In this document: positions 8,295 through 18,170 of the stretch, piece after piece
Layout of the letters: each line of letters starts with the position of its first letter
How positions within the stretch are numbered: the stretch's first letter is position 1
Origin: Ostreococcus mediterraneus
Lineage: Eukaryota > Chlorophyta > Mamiellophyceae > Mamiellales > Bathycoccaceae
Assembly: GCA_012295225.1 (NCBI GenBank)
Contig: WMKK01000010.1
Span: forward strand, 434,001 to 498,000
Direction: 5' to 3'
DNA: 64,000 nucleotides
The notes under the pieces: generated by a model
What the model saw: the letters and a program-made list of their open reading frames with translations, nothing else
What the model was told of the DNA's origin: nothing
Databases searched by the model: none
Translations under genes and position numbers: made by a program

Positions 8295-11200
8295 ATGAAG
8301 GCGTTCCGAAGGTTCGCGCGCGGGGTCAGAGCGATGCGTGCGGTGGTGATGACGCCGTCGTCTGCCGTGCGCGGCGACGGCGTCGGCGCGCCGCGAGGAT
8401 TGGTGATGCATCGTAATCAGCATAATGTTCGTTGGCGCGTCATGTCGCGCGCATTGAGCGGCGATGGTGCGCCGATAAGCGTCGTGGATGGCGCGCAGGT
8501 GGTGGTGCGTGATTGCTGCGCGTGATCGCGTCGCGCGACGTCGTCGTCTTTGCGCGCGCGCGTTGAGGTCGAACGGTTTCGCGCGATTGATCCTCGGCGG
8601 TTGGTTTTTCTTGTTTAAACGCGCGCGTCGCATTCGGGCGTCGACTGACGAGCGTGTGTGTGGTTTTTCGCGCTTTCAGAATCGACTTAAAGCTGGTTTA
8701 GAGTATGAGATGAATAAAGGGTGCGAGAACGCCAAAGGTCGCGCGTTTGATGACTTTCAGAGCTTTCTTACGGCGTCGCTTCGTGAGTTGGAGCCGAGCT
8801 ACGCGTCGCCGATGTTAGCGCGCATGGTGAGCGATTCGACGTTGTATGGGTCGCTAGACCCATCGCGGCGGAAGGTTTTGTTGCAGAATGTTGCGGCCGC
8901 GTTGCCGGCGGTGCTGCAAACGGCGTCATCGACGACGACCACGACGACGAGTGCGTCATCGACGGTGCCGAAACCGCCGGCGACGCCAGACGCGACGAGC
9001 GCCCCACGCGGGTGGACGCCACCGCCGGTGAAGAAAGAACGATCGAGTTCTGCAACATCGGTGTTGACGACGAAGATGTCAGCGCGCGGTAAGGCTGTGG
9101 AGCCGATGGTCGACAAGACGTCGCCTGTTGGGAAAGCGGCGGTGACTCGAGCGTCTTCAGAGTTTCCAACCGTCATCGTGTTCGATCTCGAAACCACGGG
9201 GTTGAGCAAGGAAAAGTCACGCATCGTGGAAATTGCTGCGCAGACGTTTGGTGATCCGAAGTCGTCGTTCACGACGCTCGTGAACCCAGGGAGATTTACT
9301 ATTCCATCCGCGGTGACGGCGCTCACTGGGATTACGAATAGTATGGTGAGCGCGGCGGATATTCCTTCATTCGCCATGGCTGCTGAGCAACTGGAGGCGT
9401 TCATCGACCGAGCGCGCGAGGCTCGCCCTGGTGCACCGGTATTGCTCGTCGCACACAACGCGCGTCAATTTGATGCGGCGTTTTTGCAGCATGAATATCG
9501 CCGGCTCGGACGAGAGTTGCCGACAAGTTGGAGATTTTGTGATACTCTTCCCTTGGCGCGCGCGATGTTGCGTCCAGCAGGGCTGACAAAGTTCAACCTT
9601 GACTTTTTGCGACAGCATTATGAAATAGACATGCCGGATGGCGATGAAGGTATGCACCGTGCGTTGACAGACGCTCGCGTACTGGCTGAAATTTTAAATC
9701 GCCTGTTGGAGCACCCGAGCGCCAAGTCGGATGAGCTCGGCTCGTTGGAAAAGTTTTCGTTTTCGTTGGGTGATCCAGGTGCGGGAAGTCTCAAGCGCGC
9801 CATGGCGGAGTCCAAGGCGGAGAGCGAAAAGTCATCGTATTCGTACTCGGGCGGCGCTCCTGGATGGGGTGGCGGTGGCACGGTGAATCTGAGCGACGGC
9901 GAAGAAGCTGAATACGGCGGAGGCTGGGCCGCCGTCGACGGGTTTGAAGACGAAGAAAATTTGGAAAACTTCCGCGGGGATGAAGATAGCGCGAGTTCAT
10001 CCAACACGGTGCCTCTGCGTGGGTTACAAAAACCGTTCTGGGCCGCCGAGGATCCAATCAACGGCATTATTCCCGAAACCATTGACTTTCAAAAGCTCGT
10101 CGAAGTCGCTCCGGCGACGCCCAATCCCGAACTCCGCCTAGACGTGGCGCGGTGGACTGAAACATCTATTGATGCCCTAGCTGATAAGGTCCCCAAGGCG
10201 ACGATGAAGGCGCTACAAGCCGAGGGTATTACCACGATTGAAGCCGTGTTGCGCAACTGTCCGCGCAAGTACCAGGAATATAGCGTATGGAACAGACAAC
10301 ATGCCCCAGGTACGGCAGTGACGCTCACGGGTACTGTCCGCTCGATGCAACTACGTGATTATTCTCGTGGGCGTGCGATTCCAAACACCATATTGATCGA
10401 AGTCGACGTTGACGACGCCACTCGAGAAGCTTCGGCGACGCCGGATCAACCGTGGGGAGGCGACGCTCCGCGATGCAAGGTTAAGGTTTGGGATTACATC
10501 TCTAAAGATCTTCGAGTTGATATGGCAATTGGCTCGCGAGTAAATGTCCGCGGTACGCTGGCGAATGGCGACCGCAACTGTGACTTTGTTGTCGATACTG
10601 GGCGCATCGTCGGCATCTCCCCAGACGCGCCAATAATGCCATCCAACGGATCTGAAATCGTCCCGACGTACGCCAAGCGAGGTGCGATGTCGAACATGGA
10701 TTGGCATCGTGCGGTTAACGCATCGTTGGAAGTTTTCATGCAGAAAATCCCAGCGGATCCCATGGAGGTAGCCATGGGGAACGACAATCCTTTGCTCACC
10801 GAGCTCGGGTTGCTTTCGCACGTTGACGCCGTGCGTAGCATTCATAGACCGCAGAGTGTTGAATCCGTTGCACAGGCGCGCGAGCGTTTAGCGTTCGAAG
10901 AATTAGTGCTTCTGCAAGTAGCACTTCTCCAAGAGCGAAGTCGATTGCAATCCTTGCCGAACACGGGTTCTGAAGAAGGCATCTGCATCGTCGGTACCGC
11001 GCTCACGGATGAACTTCGCAGTGAATTGCCGTTTGCGCTGACGCGATCGCAAGAGTCTTCACTTGAGGAGATTTTGAGCGATATGGCAGGGCCAGCTCCT
11101 ATGCTACGTCTTCTACAGGGAGATGTTGGTTGCGGCAAGACTGTCGTTGCTGCTATGGCGCTTCTCGCGGCGTGCGGCGCCGGCCATCAAGGAGCGTTTA

Positions 11201-12390
11201 TGGCGCCGACGGAGGTGCTCGCCACGCAACATCATCGCGTGCTCACCGAGTTACTTTCCGCAATGCGTAATCCACCAAAAGTAGCCCTGCTCACGGGATC
11301 CACGAAAACAGCTGAGCGCGCGCAAATCCTTGAAGAGCTGAAGCATGGCAAGATTGGAATGCTTGTCGGCACGCAGACGTTGATTCAAGACAAAGTTGTG
11401 TTCCACTCGCTTGGCATTGCAGTCGTTGACGAACAACATCGTTTCGGTGTTGAACAACGCGCGGCGTTGTTAGCAAAAGGTAGGCTCCCACCACACATGC
11501 TCACCATGAGCGCGACGCCGATTCCTCGTACGTTGGCCATGACAAAGTTTGGTGAAATGGCATTGAGCGTCATCGATGAAAAACCCGCGGGTCGTTTACC
11601 TATCATTACCACCGTGTGCGGTGTGGACCAGCACGAGGAGGCGTACTCGGCGATGTGTTCGGAAATCGCGCAAGGAGGTCAGGCATACATCATCTTACGT
11701 CTTGTGAACGAATCTGGGTCGTCTCGCATGTCTGAAGTAAAGGGCGCCGAAGAGGAGTACGCGCGTCTCGTCAGCGCATACCCCGATGTGCGCTTTGGCT
11801 TGCTTCACGGCCAACTCGGAGCTGAAGAAAAAGCAGCAGCGCTGGATAAGTTCACCAACGGCGAAACACAAGCGCTCGTAGCGACGTCCGTCGTCGAAGT
11901 CGGTGTCGATGTGCCGAACGCTTCGGTTATCATCATCGAGGATGCCGATGGATTCGGCCTCGCGGCGCTTCACCAGCTCAGAGGTCGCGTCGGACGCGGT
12001 GCGCGCCAATCTAAATGTTACTTGTTGCACTCCCCAGGCGCGGGAGAGAACAAAGAACTCAAGGAAGATCGCGCGCGTGATCGTCTACGCGTCTTGGAGC
12101 AATCAAACAATGGCTTTAGAATTGCTGAAAGCGATTTACAACTTCGCGGCGCCGGCGAGCTCTTTGGCACCAAGCAAAGCGGACAACAAGTCAACCTATT
12201 CCATGCATCCATGTCCACTGATTTATACTTGCTCGAAGCTGCGAGAAAAAGTGCCGCGGAAATGATTGCTCGATCCTCAGTCAAGCGAGAAGCGCTCCCA
12301 GCTCCGATTCTCGTCGCGCTTGAGACGCGGCCGGCGTTGATTCTCGACAACGCCATCGCCGCCGCGCCATCCGCCGCCGCGGTGAATTAA
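8295..12390 (+). CDS. DEDDh 3'-5' exonuclease fused to RecG branch-migration helicase, organelle-targeted, one intron
   Basis: I model join(8295..8504,8680..12390), about 1306 residues. The intron has donor GTGCGT, branch site ACTGAC at 8644-8649 and acceptor TTTCAG ending at 8679, and the frame is preserved. Exon 1 encodes an Arg-rich leader, suggesting plastid or mitochondrial import. The exact start is uncertain. The exonuclease domain has all five DEDDh residues: FDLETTG (codons at 9181-9201), HNARQFDAAF and HRALTDA. An acidic linker follows. RecG then begins near 10190 with wedge/OB fold, Walker A GDVGCGKT (11119-11142), DEQH (11428-11439), TMSATPIPRTL, QLRGRVGRG and the C-terminal FGTKQSGQ block. 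RecG rescues stalled forks and processes recombination intermediates. An unspliced start at 8488 also keeps the frame open and is the alternative. Confidence 0.88.
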
Positions 12391-12539
12391 TCCACGTATT
12401 GAATTTAATTTCGCATAGTCTCTCACATGTAACTCATATCTTAGCAATCAGCGTGTTCATTTATTCATCGCGACATCGCGCAACCGACTTGGGGGTTTTC
12501 AGTGTGGATATCCGCATTTCCGCACTCTTTCGTACAACC

Positions 12540-13818
12540 ATGGCGCTCGCTATGTCCACCTCCGTGTCTTCCACCCAAGCGCTCCGCGTGCAAACGTACG
12601 TACTCTATGCGCGGCGTGCGATCGCGCGCGCGCGACATCGTCGCCAGCGTCGCTGGCGACGTCGAACGCCGATTGACCTCGAAAAAGCGCACAAAGTCTT
12701 ATCCACGTGGATTACTCGCGCGTGCGCCGTGCATGACTCACGCGATGGCGTCGATCGCGAGTGATACCGATTATGCGACCGTATTCTGACCGTTTGTGCG
12801 CTCGTGAGAGCGATGTATCGCACACAGGTCGCGCCGTTCGTCGACGACGACGCGCGCGAGACGCGCGACTGCCGTTCGCGCCGCCGCCGACTACACGCCG
12901 AGAAAGGCGTTTTTCTTCCCGGGCCAAGGTGCGCAATCCGTTGGCATGGCTAAAGAGCTGTGCGAAGAGTGCCCGGCGGCGAAGGCGATGTTCGACAAGG
13001 CGAGCGAAGTGCTCGGGTATGATTTGCTCGACGTCTGCGTGAACGGTCCGGCGGAGCGCTTGAACTCTACGGCTGTGAGCCAGCCGGCGATTTACGTGGC
13101 CTCCTTGGCGGCGCTCGAAAAGATGAAGATGACCCCGGAAGGTCAAGCTGCGATCGACGCCGTTGATGTTGCTGCGGGTTTGTCTCTCGGCGAATACACC
13201 GCGTTGACGTTTGCCGGCGCGTTGACGTTTGAGGATGGCTTGAAGCTCGTGAAGATTCGCGGCGAATCCATGCAAGAAGCCGCTGATGCGACGCCTTCTG
13301 GCATGGCGTCCGTCATTGGTTTGTCCGCCGAAAAGACTGAAGAGCTTTGCGCGCGCGCGGCGGCCGAATCTGGTGCCCCGGTGAGCGTGGCAAACTACTT
13401 GTGCAACGGCAACTACGCCGTGTCTGGTGCCATCCCGGCCATCGACAAGGTTGAGGAAATCGCCAAGCCGGAATTCAAGGCGCGCATGGTTGTCCGCCTC
13501 GCCGTCGCCGGTGCGTTCCACACCAACTTCATGGCCCCGGCTGCGGACAAGCTCAAGGCTGCCCTTGAAGCGACGCCCATCCAAGCGACTCGCATCCCGG
13601 TCGTGTCCAACGTCAACGTTGAACCGCACTCCGATGCGGCGAGCATTCGCGCCACCTTGGCGACGCAGCTCACCAACCCGGTGCAATGGGAGAAGACCAT
13701 GGTCACGTTCCTCGAGAAGGGCTTGGAAACCGCCACTGAGGTTGGCCCAGGCAAGGTTATTAGCGGTATCATGAAGCGCGTCGACAAGGCGTTCGTGTGC
13801 GAAAACTTCACCGTCTAA
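12540..13818 (+). CDS. fabD: Plastid malonyl-CoA:ACP transacylase (FabD), two exons
   Basis: The enzyme loads malonate onto ACP for plastid type II fatty-acid synthesis. The model is join(12540..12595,12828..13818), 348 residues. Exon 1 (MALAMSTSVSSTQALRVQT) and the start of exon 2 form a Ser/Thr/Arg-rich chloroplast transit peptide ending near AVRAAADY. The catalytic domain opens with FFPGQGAQ near residue 50. The nucleophile is Ser138 in GLSLGEY, and His250 in GAFHTNF completes the pair. The GQGAQ and C-terminal VGPGKVI motifs are family-typical. The 232-nt intron has donor GTACGT, branch CTGAC (A at 12789) and acceptor ACACAG, and its phase restores the FabD N-terminus, which the long open frame alone lacks. 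Confidence 0.93.
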
Positions 13819-13927
13819 TACCATCCTTCGACAGAGACGAAATCTCTAACGTATCTTTCGACAGAATTGTAATAGCCAACAACTACGTATTTATTAAATG
13901 GTGTTGTGAGAAAGAATGCGTCTATGA

Positions 13928-15019
13928 CTATGCGATTTGTTTGATTTTACACTCGCGAACGAGAGGAAATTTCTTCTTGATTGACTCTGCGATGGAAAAC
14001 GCGAGCGCTTGCGGACCTTTAAACTCTAATAAAAGTACGCCGCGTTCGAGCGTGAGCACCTTGCACTCGCCACCGTATGATTTTATCGAATTGCGTAGTT
14101 TCCCTAGGTACTCTTCAATCGTTTCAACAGACATTTCTTCGAGTTCGCCGCTGACATTGCACACCTCTTCCACGGCGTCGCCAAACTTTTGCTTGAGCAA
14201 CTTTTCAATGCCACCCTTCATCGTGGCTGAAGACGACGCGCACGACCCACACGCGCCATTCAGTCGCACGACGACGATACCATTTTCAATGCTCATCAAT
14301 TCCACATTCCCTCCATCGGCGATTAAATACGGACGTACCTCGTCCAGCGCTTTATCGACATTTTCCATGGTGAGCTCGAGCTTGGGCGCGTCGGCGTCCT
14401 CTGATCCCACGCCATCCCCTTCAGTCACCTTTGCTTCGCCGTCAGCACCGACGTTTGCCGCAAAAGGACTCACCACGGGCTCCTTTGATGGCTCAATCGT
14501 CTCTACCGACGCCGGTGCACTCTTTGTATCATCCTCGTCTTCGGCGTCCCACTCGGCGTTCAACGCCGGCGTCGTCCCCAACGCTTCCCTCCACCGCCTC
14601 GCCTCACTCGCCAGAATATCCTTGGTCGCCATCGCAGCGTTCCTAAACGCCATCACCCTCGTCCACGCCGCGCGCTGCGCGCCCACACGCCCACGCACCG
14701 CGCGCACCGCCTGCTCGACGTTCCTCGCGTAGTCCACGTACTGACACACCCCATCGACGTCGTAAATCGCAAACACCCCCGCCACAGCCTCTTTTCGCCC
14801 TTCGCGCGCATCCAACCACGCGCAAACATCCACCTTTGTCGACCCATCGTCTGCATCCACCGCATCCGCCGCAGCAGCGCGCGCCACGGCGCGTTTTCGC
14901 TCGCGCAGGGCGAGAACGTCGACCCTACGAGCTGCGGTGGTGCGTTTCGGCGCCGTTCGCGCGCTGGGCGACGCGCCACGCGCGGCGCGCGAGACGCACG
15001 ACGACCACGTAGCGCGCAT
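13928..15019 (-). CDS. Plastid NFU-type Fe-S scaffold with N-terminal GIY-YIG-like domain
   Basis: The 363-residue protein starts at the ATG at 15019 with a transit-like leader (MRATWSSCVSRAARGASPSARTA). Around residues 80-125 is a GIY-YIG-like segment (AGVFAIYDVDGVCQYVDYAR) of the kind found at the N-terminus of plant glutaredoxin GRXS16. After an acidic linker comes an NFU domain near residues 220-290, with the cluster-binding CGSC in NGACGSCASSSATMKGGIEKL. A C-terminal region of about 70 residues (VETIEEYLGKLRNS...) looks like the second, degenerate NFU-like half of plastid NFU proteins. NFU proteins carry [4Fe-4S] clusters to targets such as photosystem I. The long frame upstream to 15916 runs under the divergent ankyrin gene and is not used. 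Confidence 0.85.
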   Translation of the reverse strand: MRATWSSCVSRAARGASPSARTAPKRTTAARRVDVLALRERKRAVARAAAADAVDADDGSTKVDVCAWLDAREGRKEAVAGVFAIYDVDGVCQYVDYARNVEQAVRAVRGRVGAQRAAWTRVMAFRNAAMATKDILASEARRWREALGTTPALNAEWDAEDEDDTKSAPASVETIEPSKEPVVSPFAANVGADGEAKVTEGDGVGSEDADAPKLELTMENVDKALDEVRPYLIADGGNVELMSIENGIVVVRLNGACGSCASSSATMKGGIEKLLKQKFGDAVEEVCNVSGELEEMSVETIEEYLGKLRNSIKSYGGECKVLTLERGVLLLEFKGPQALAFSIAESIKKKFPLVRECKIKQIA

Positions 15020-15416
15020 TCGACGCGCGGGCGGCGCGCGCGGGCGACGTCGACGACTGCGAACGGCGCCGGCGTCGCGCGCGTCGTCGTGACCAGAGGA
15101 AAAGTTTACATTGGTGGCGTCATCCGCCCGCGACTTCCGATGGCGCGTGCATCTCGCGTCTGCGTCATCGCGCGCGCGTCGTCGGCGTCGTTTTCGCGCG
15201 GTGTGCGGTAGATTTATACAGACTCCATCGCGTCGTCGAGGTGGCGTGCGTAAGTCAGAGGTCAGAGTGCGCGAGCCGCGCGTGCGCAGGGCGAGTGGTG
15301 AAAGTCGTTTGAACAGACACTCGATTGCGGGCATCTTGCGCGCGCATTCGTCGCGTGTGGTGCGTTCGAAGGGCGACGGGCGGGTGGTGTAGGTGCGTGA
15401 GTGCGCGTGCGTTACG
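15020..15416. promoter_or_regulatory. Divergent promoter region with the TTACATTGGTGGCGTCA word
   Basis: This 397-bp spacer separates the NFU and ankyrin-DHHC start codons. It holds one copy of TTACATTGGTGGCGTCA in plus orientation, about 90 bp from the NFU start and about 295 bp from the ankyrin gene start. The word contains ATTGG, a reversed CCAAT box, and TGACG on the other strand. The rest is GC-rich with no gene recognised. Confidence 0.55.
15105..15125 (+). promoter_or_regulatory. Conserved promoter word, copy 1
   Basis: TTACATTGGTGGCGTCA with two extra matching bases on each side. The whole 21 bases are identical to the reverse complement of 25634-25654. Function is inferred only from recurrence near gene starts. 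Confidence 0.6.
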
Positions 15417-17153
15417 ATGTCGTCGACGGCGGTGGCTTCGGCGCAACTTTCTGCGTGCGATGAGACGGTGATCGATGAGCGGCGGGACGCTCGAGCGACG
15501 ACGTCGTCGGACGCGGACGCGAATTCTGCGCCAGCGGCGGCGGTGGGGACGAACAATGTGGTCGAGGACGCGCAGGGGGAGGACGATATTTGGCGCGCCG
15601 CCGCGTATGGGAACATGGAGGCGTTAAAGCGCATGATTGCAGAAGATCCTGGTTCGGTGAACTCGACCGACGGCGCCGGATATCGGCCGCTGCAGTGGGC
15701 GGCGTTGAATAATAGAGTAGCGGCGGCGACGTATTTACTTGACCACGGCGCGGCGATCGGGGCTGGCGATAATGATGGGCAGACTGCGTTGCACTGGGCG
15801 TGCGTGAGAGGGTCTTTACCGTGTGCGGAACTGCTATTGCGCAAGGGAGCGGATTTAAACGCGCCCGACGCGCGCGGGTACGTCCCGTTGCACGTCGCCG
15901 CGCAATATGGGCACACGGGGATGATTTATCATTTCAAGATGCGATGGAATACGAACATCGACTTGACCGATCACGACGGACGAACGGCGCTGCATTGGGC
16001 GTCGTATAAAGGCTTCGCTGATCCAGTCAAGTTGTTGATTTGCATGGAGGCGGATGTGCACCGCGCCGACAAGGAAGGGTGTACGCCTCTACATTGGGCT
16101 TCAATTAAAGGTAAGAGCGAAGCGGCGCATTGCTTGATTCAATCCGGTGGGATTAACGCGTTGACTGCGGTCGATTGCGATGGGAGTAGCCCAGCGGCAC
16201 TTGCGGAACAGAAGGGCCATCACACGTTGAGTCACTTCCTCGCAAAGCAATACCGAACGCTCATGAAGCGGGACCATTTTATGACTCAGAAAGGCATGGC
16301 TGCCGCTTGTCTGGGCCTGATTGTCGGTCTGATGCTCATGTTTGCCAGAAATGTCATGTTTTGCCCGGGTGCACCGGTGATGGATGTGAGCGTGGCGTTT
16401 TGGTCGCTCGTCACCGTGGCGTGCGCGAGCCTTGGTATTTATTACATGAAACGCGTAAGTTACAACGACCCTGGTTTCGTTAGCGAGGCGGTATTACGTG
16501 CCATCCGACGCGGTCGGAAACCAGAAGTGTCCACACGCGCATCCAAGGCGGCAGCCAACACCGCGGACGACGCAGATGTGGAGGAGCGATTAAATCACTC
16601 CGAGTTGTGGGCTGGAAATTGGCAGTCGTTGTGCGTGTCGTGTAAACTCGTCAAGCCATTCGGCACCAAGCATTGCTCCATGACGGACAAGTGCGTGGCA
16701 AGATTCGACCACTACTGTCCTTGGATGGGCAACGCCATCGGCAAGCGCAACCATCGCGACTTTGTCATCTTCCTCATCCTGGAAACCGTCGCCATGGCTA
16801 TCGCCTTTGCCGTCGCCGTGACTCGCTACAACGAAGAGAGTCCCACCGAGCGCGACTCCTCTCGCTTCGGTGTCGTCATCTTCGCCATCCTAGACGTCTT
16901 CACTCTCCTTCCAGTCGCCATGCTCTGCGTATCACAGCTCTTCCAAGTCGCACAGAACATCACCATCAACGAAATTTCAAACGCGCACCGGTACGCCTAC
17001 CTCCAGGCGTCCGACGGCGCCTTTGTCAACCCCTTCGACAAGGGATACGTCGAAAACCTCCGCGAGTTCTTCACCGCGCGCGCCGACGCTCCGCTCATCG
17101 ACGTCATCGCAGAACCTCTTCTAGGCAATCGCCGCGGCGACGACGCCGTGTGA
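15417..17153 (+). CDS. Ankyrin-repeat DHHC-type protein S-acyltransferase (AKR1/TIP1-like)
   Basis: The protein transfers palmitate to cysteines of target proteins at endomembranes. Starting at ATG 15417 (MSSTAVASAQ) it has 578 residues. About six ankyrin repeats fill residues 60-275 (G.TALHWA...G, CTPLHWAS and similar). Two membrane helices follow (near 290-345). Next comes the Cys-rich catalytic domain CKLVKPFGTKHCS...DKCVARFDHYCPWMGNAIGKRNHRDF, then two more helices. The catalytic tetrapeptide is DHYC rather than DHHC, as in yeast Akr1. A TTxE/NaNT-like segment (ITINEISNAHRYAYL) lies after the last helix. Architecture and length match the AKR1/TIP1 subfamily, which acts at the Golgi in other organisms. 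Confidence 0.92.
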   Translation: MSSTAVASAQLSACDETVIDERRDARATTSSDADANSAPAAAVGTNNVVEDAQGEDDIWRAAAYGNMEALKRMIAEDPGSVNSTDGAGYRPLQWAALNNRVAAATYLLDHGAAIGAGDNDGQTALHWACVRGSLPCAELLLRKGADLNAPDARGYVPLHVAAQYGHTGMIYHFKMRWNTNIDLTDHDGRTALHWASYKGFADPVKLLICMEADVHRADKEGCTPLHWASIKGKSEAAHCLIQSGGINALTAVDCDGSSPAALAEQKGHHTLSHFLAKQYRTLMKRDHFMTQKGMAAACLGLIVGLMLMFARNVMFCPGAPVMDVSVAFWSLVTVACASLGIYYMKRVSYNDPGFVSEAVLRAIRRGRKPEVSTRASKAAANTADDADVEERLNHSELWAGNWQSLCVSCKLVKPFGTKHCSMTDKCVARFDHYCPWMGNAIGKRNHRDFVIFLILETVAMAIAFAVAVTRYNEESPTERDSSRFGVVIFAILDVFTLLPVAMLCVSQLFQVAQNITINEISNAHRYAYLQASDGAFVNPFDKGYVENLREFFTARADAPLIDVIAEPLLGNRRGDDAV

Positions 17154-17490
17154 CGCGTAGAAACGCAGCAAAACATTGTCAATGTCAGTCGACGGTGCCT
17201 CTCGGTTAAATATCTCTGATTTGTGGTGCCTTGTGCACGGTTTAAAATTCCCGAAGATGCGCGCCAGTCCGCGACGCGCGACGTCGTCCGAGCGCCACCG
17301 CACGCACGCGCGGCGCGCACGAATACCCTCGCACTCGCCTCGCGCCTCACTCGACGCCACCGACGCCGCGACGCGTCGCGCAGACGCCCAACGACCGAGG
17401 ACATTCGTCAACGGTGCCCGCGACCGAACGATCGCATAGATTTAAACGACACGCATCCATTCTCGCGCGCGCGACGCGATTGGACGCGCG
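17154..17490. other. Intergenic region, 337 bp
   Basis: This CG-rich spacer lies between two plus-strand genes. Overlapping open frames on both strands have no family features and biased Arg/Ala composition, so I treat them as non-coding shadows. No promoter motif was recognised. Confidence 0.45.
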
Positions 17491-17985
17491 ATGACGACGA
17501 CAATCGGTGCGACGATTTTTTCGCCATCCATCGTCGCCGGTCCGCCGCCGACGATCGCGCGACCGCGCGCGCGGGCGAGCGCGAACGTCGACCGCGTGGT
17601 GTTCGGGCCGTGCAAGGTGAACGCCGCGCAGCGACGACGCCGCGGGCGGAAAGGGTCGTTCGACGAGGCGGACGGCGGCGGCGGTGGTGATGATGATGGT
17701 GGGCGATTCAACAACGGCGGCGGTGGTGGTGGCGGTGGCGGAGATAATAATAACGACGACGAGGACCGTCGCGAAGGCGACGACGAGGATGAATTCTGGT
17801 CGCGCGAGGCGTTTGAAACGCTGTTGACGACGACGAGCGAAGAGAGGATATTAACCGAGCTCGACGCGCACGCGTTATTCGCGTGGCAAACGACGAGTGT
17901 GATTGCGCTCGTGGGATGTATTCAGCACGTGATTGACGCCGTGGCGGATGCGTGGGACGCGGATGGGCGCGTGGCGTTCGCGTGA
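17491..17985 (+). CDS. Small acidic protein, probably plastid-targeted, unknown function
   Basis: The 164-residue frame begins MTTTIGATIFSPSIVAGPPPTIARPRARA, a Ser/Thr/Arg leader resembling a plastid transit peptide. The middle is a Gly/Asp/Asn low-complexity tract (near residues 58-100). The last 55 residues are better conserved in character: EFWSREAFETLLTTTSEERI followed by a moderately hydrophobic helix (TTSVIALVGCIQHVIDAV). No family is recognised. A lineage-specific plastid protein is the best description, and the low-complexity centre leaves some doubt that the start is right. Confidence 0.5.
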   Translation: MTTTIGATIFSPSIVAGPPPTIARPRARASANVDRVVFGPCKVNAAQRRRRGRKGSFDEADGGGGGDDDGGRFNNGGGGGGGGGDNNNDDEDRREGDDEDEFWSREAFETLLTTTSEERILTELDAHALFAWQTTSVIALVGCIQHVIDAVADAWDADGRVAFA

Positions 17986-18170
17986 GCGAGCGTTCTGTAC
18001 TATACTATACTACGACTTTGTACTCGTGTACCAATTTTGAACAATACAGAGATAGGAAAAAAGTGGTCGGCGCACTCGTACGGTGCGTCGGCCGAATGTT
18101 GTAACATTACACGACGCCGTGAACGAAAGAATGAAACGACGCAGAGCCACCCTCACATCGCGCCCGCGCC

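Noticed and set aside
8488-8679. Unspliced start of the RecG fusion at 8488
   Set aside because: The frame is open, but the region has a full intron signature and a better leader exon in another frame. Kept only as an alternative.
12712-13824. Long antisense open frame (370 codons) over FabD
   Set aside because: FabD on the plus strand has full motifs and a spliced leader. The antisense product is Arg/His-rich with no family pattern, a GC-bias shadow.
15105-15125. tRNA 3' end reading of TGACGCCACCA on the minus strand
   Set aside because: The upstream 70 bases on that strand show no T-loop GTTCGA or cloverleaf arms.
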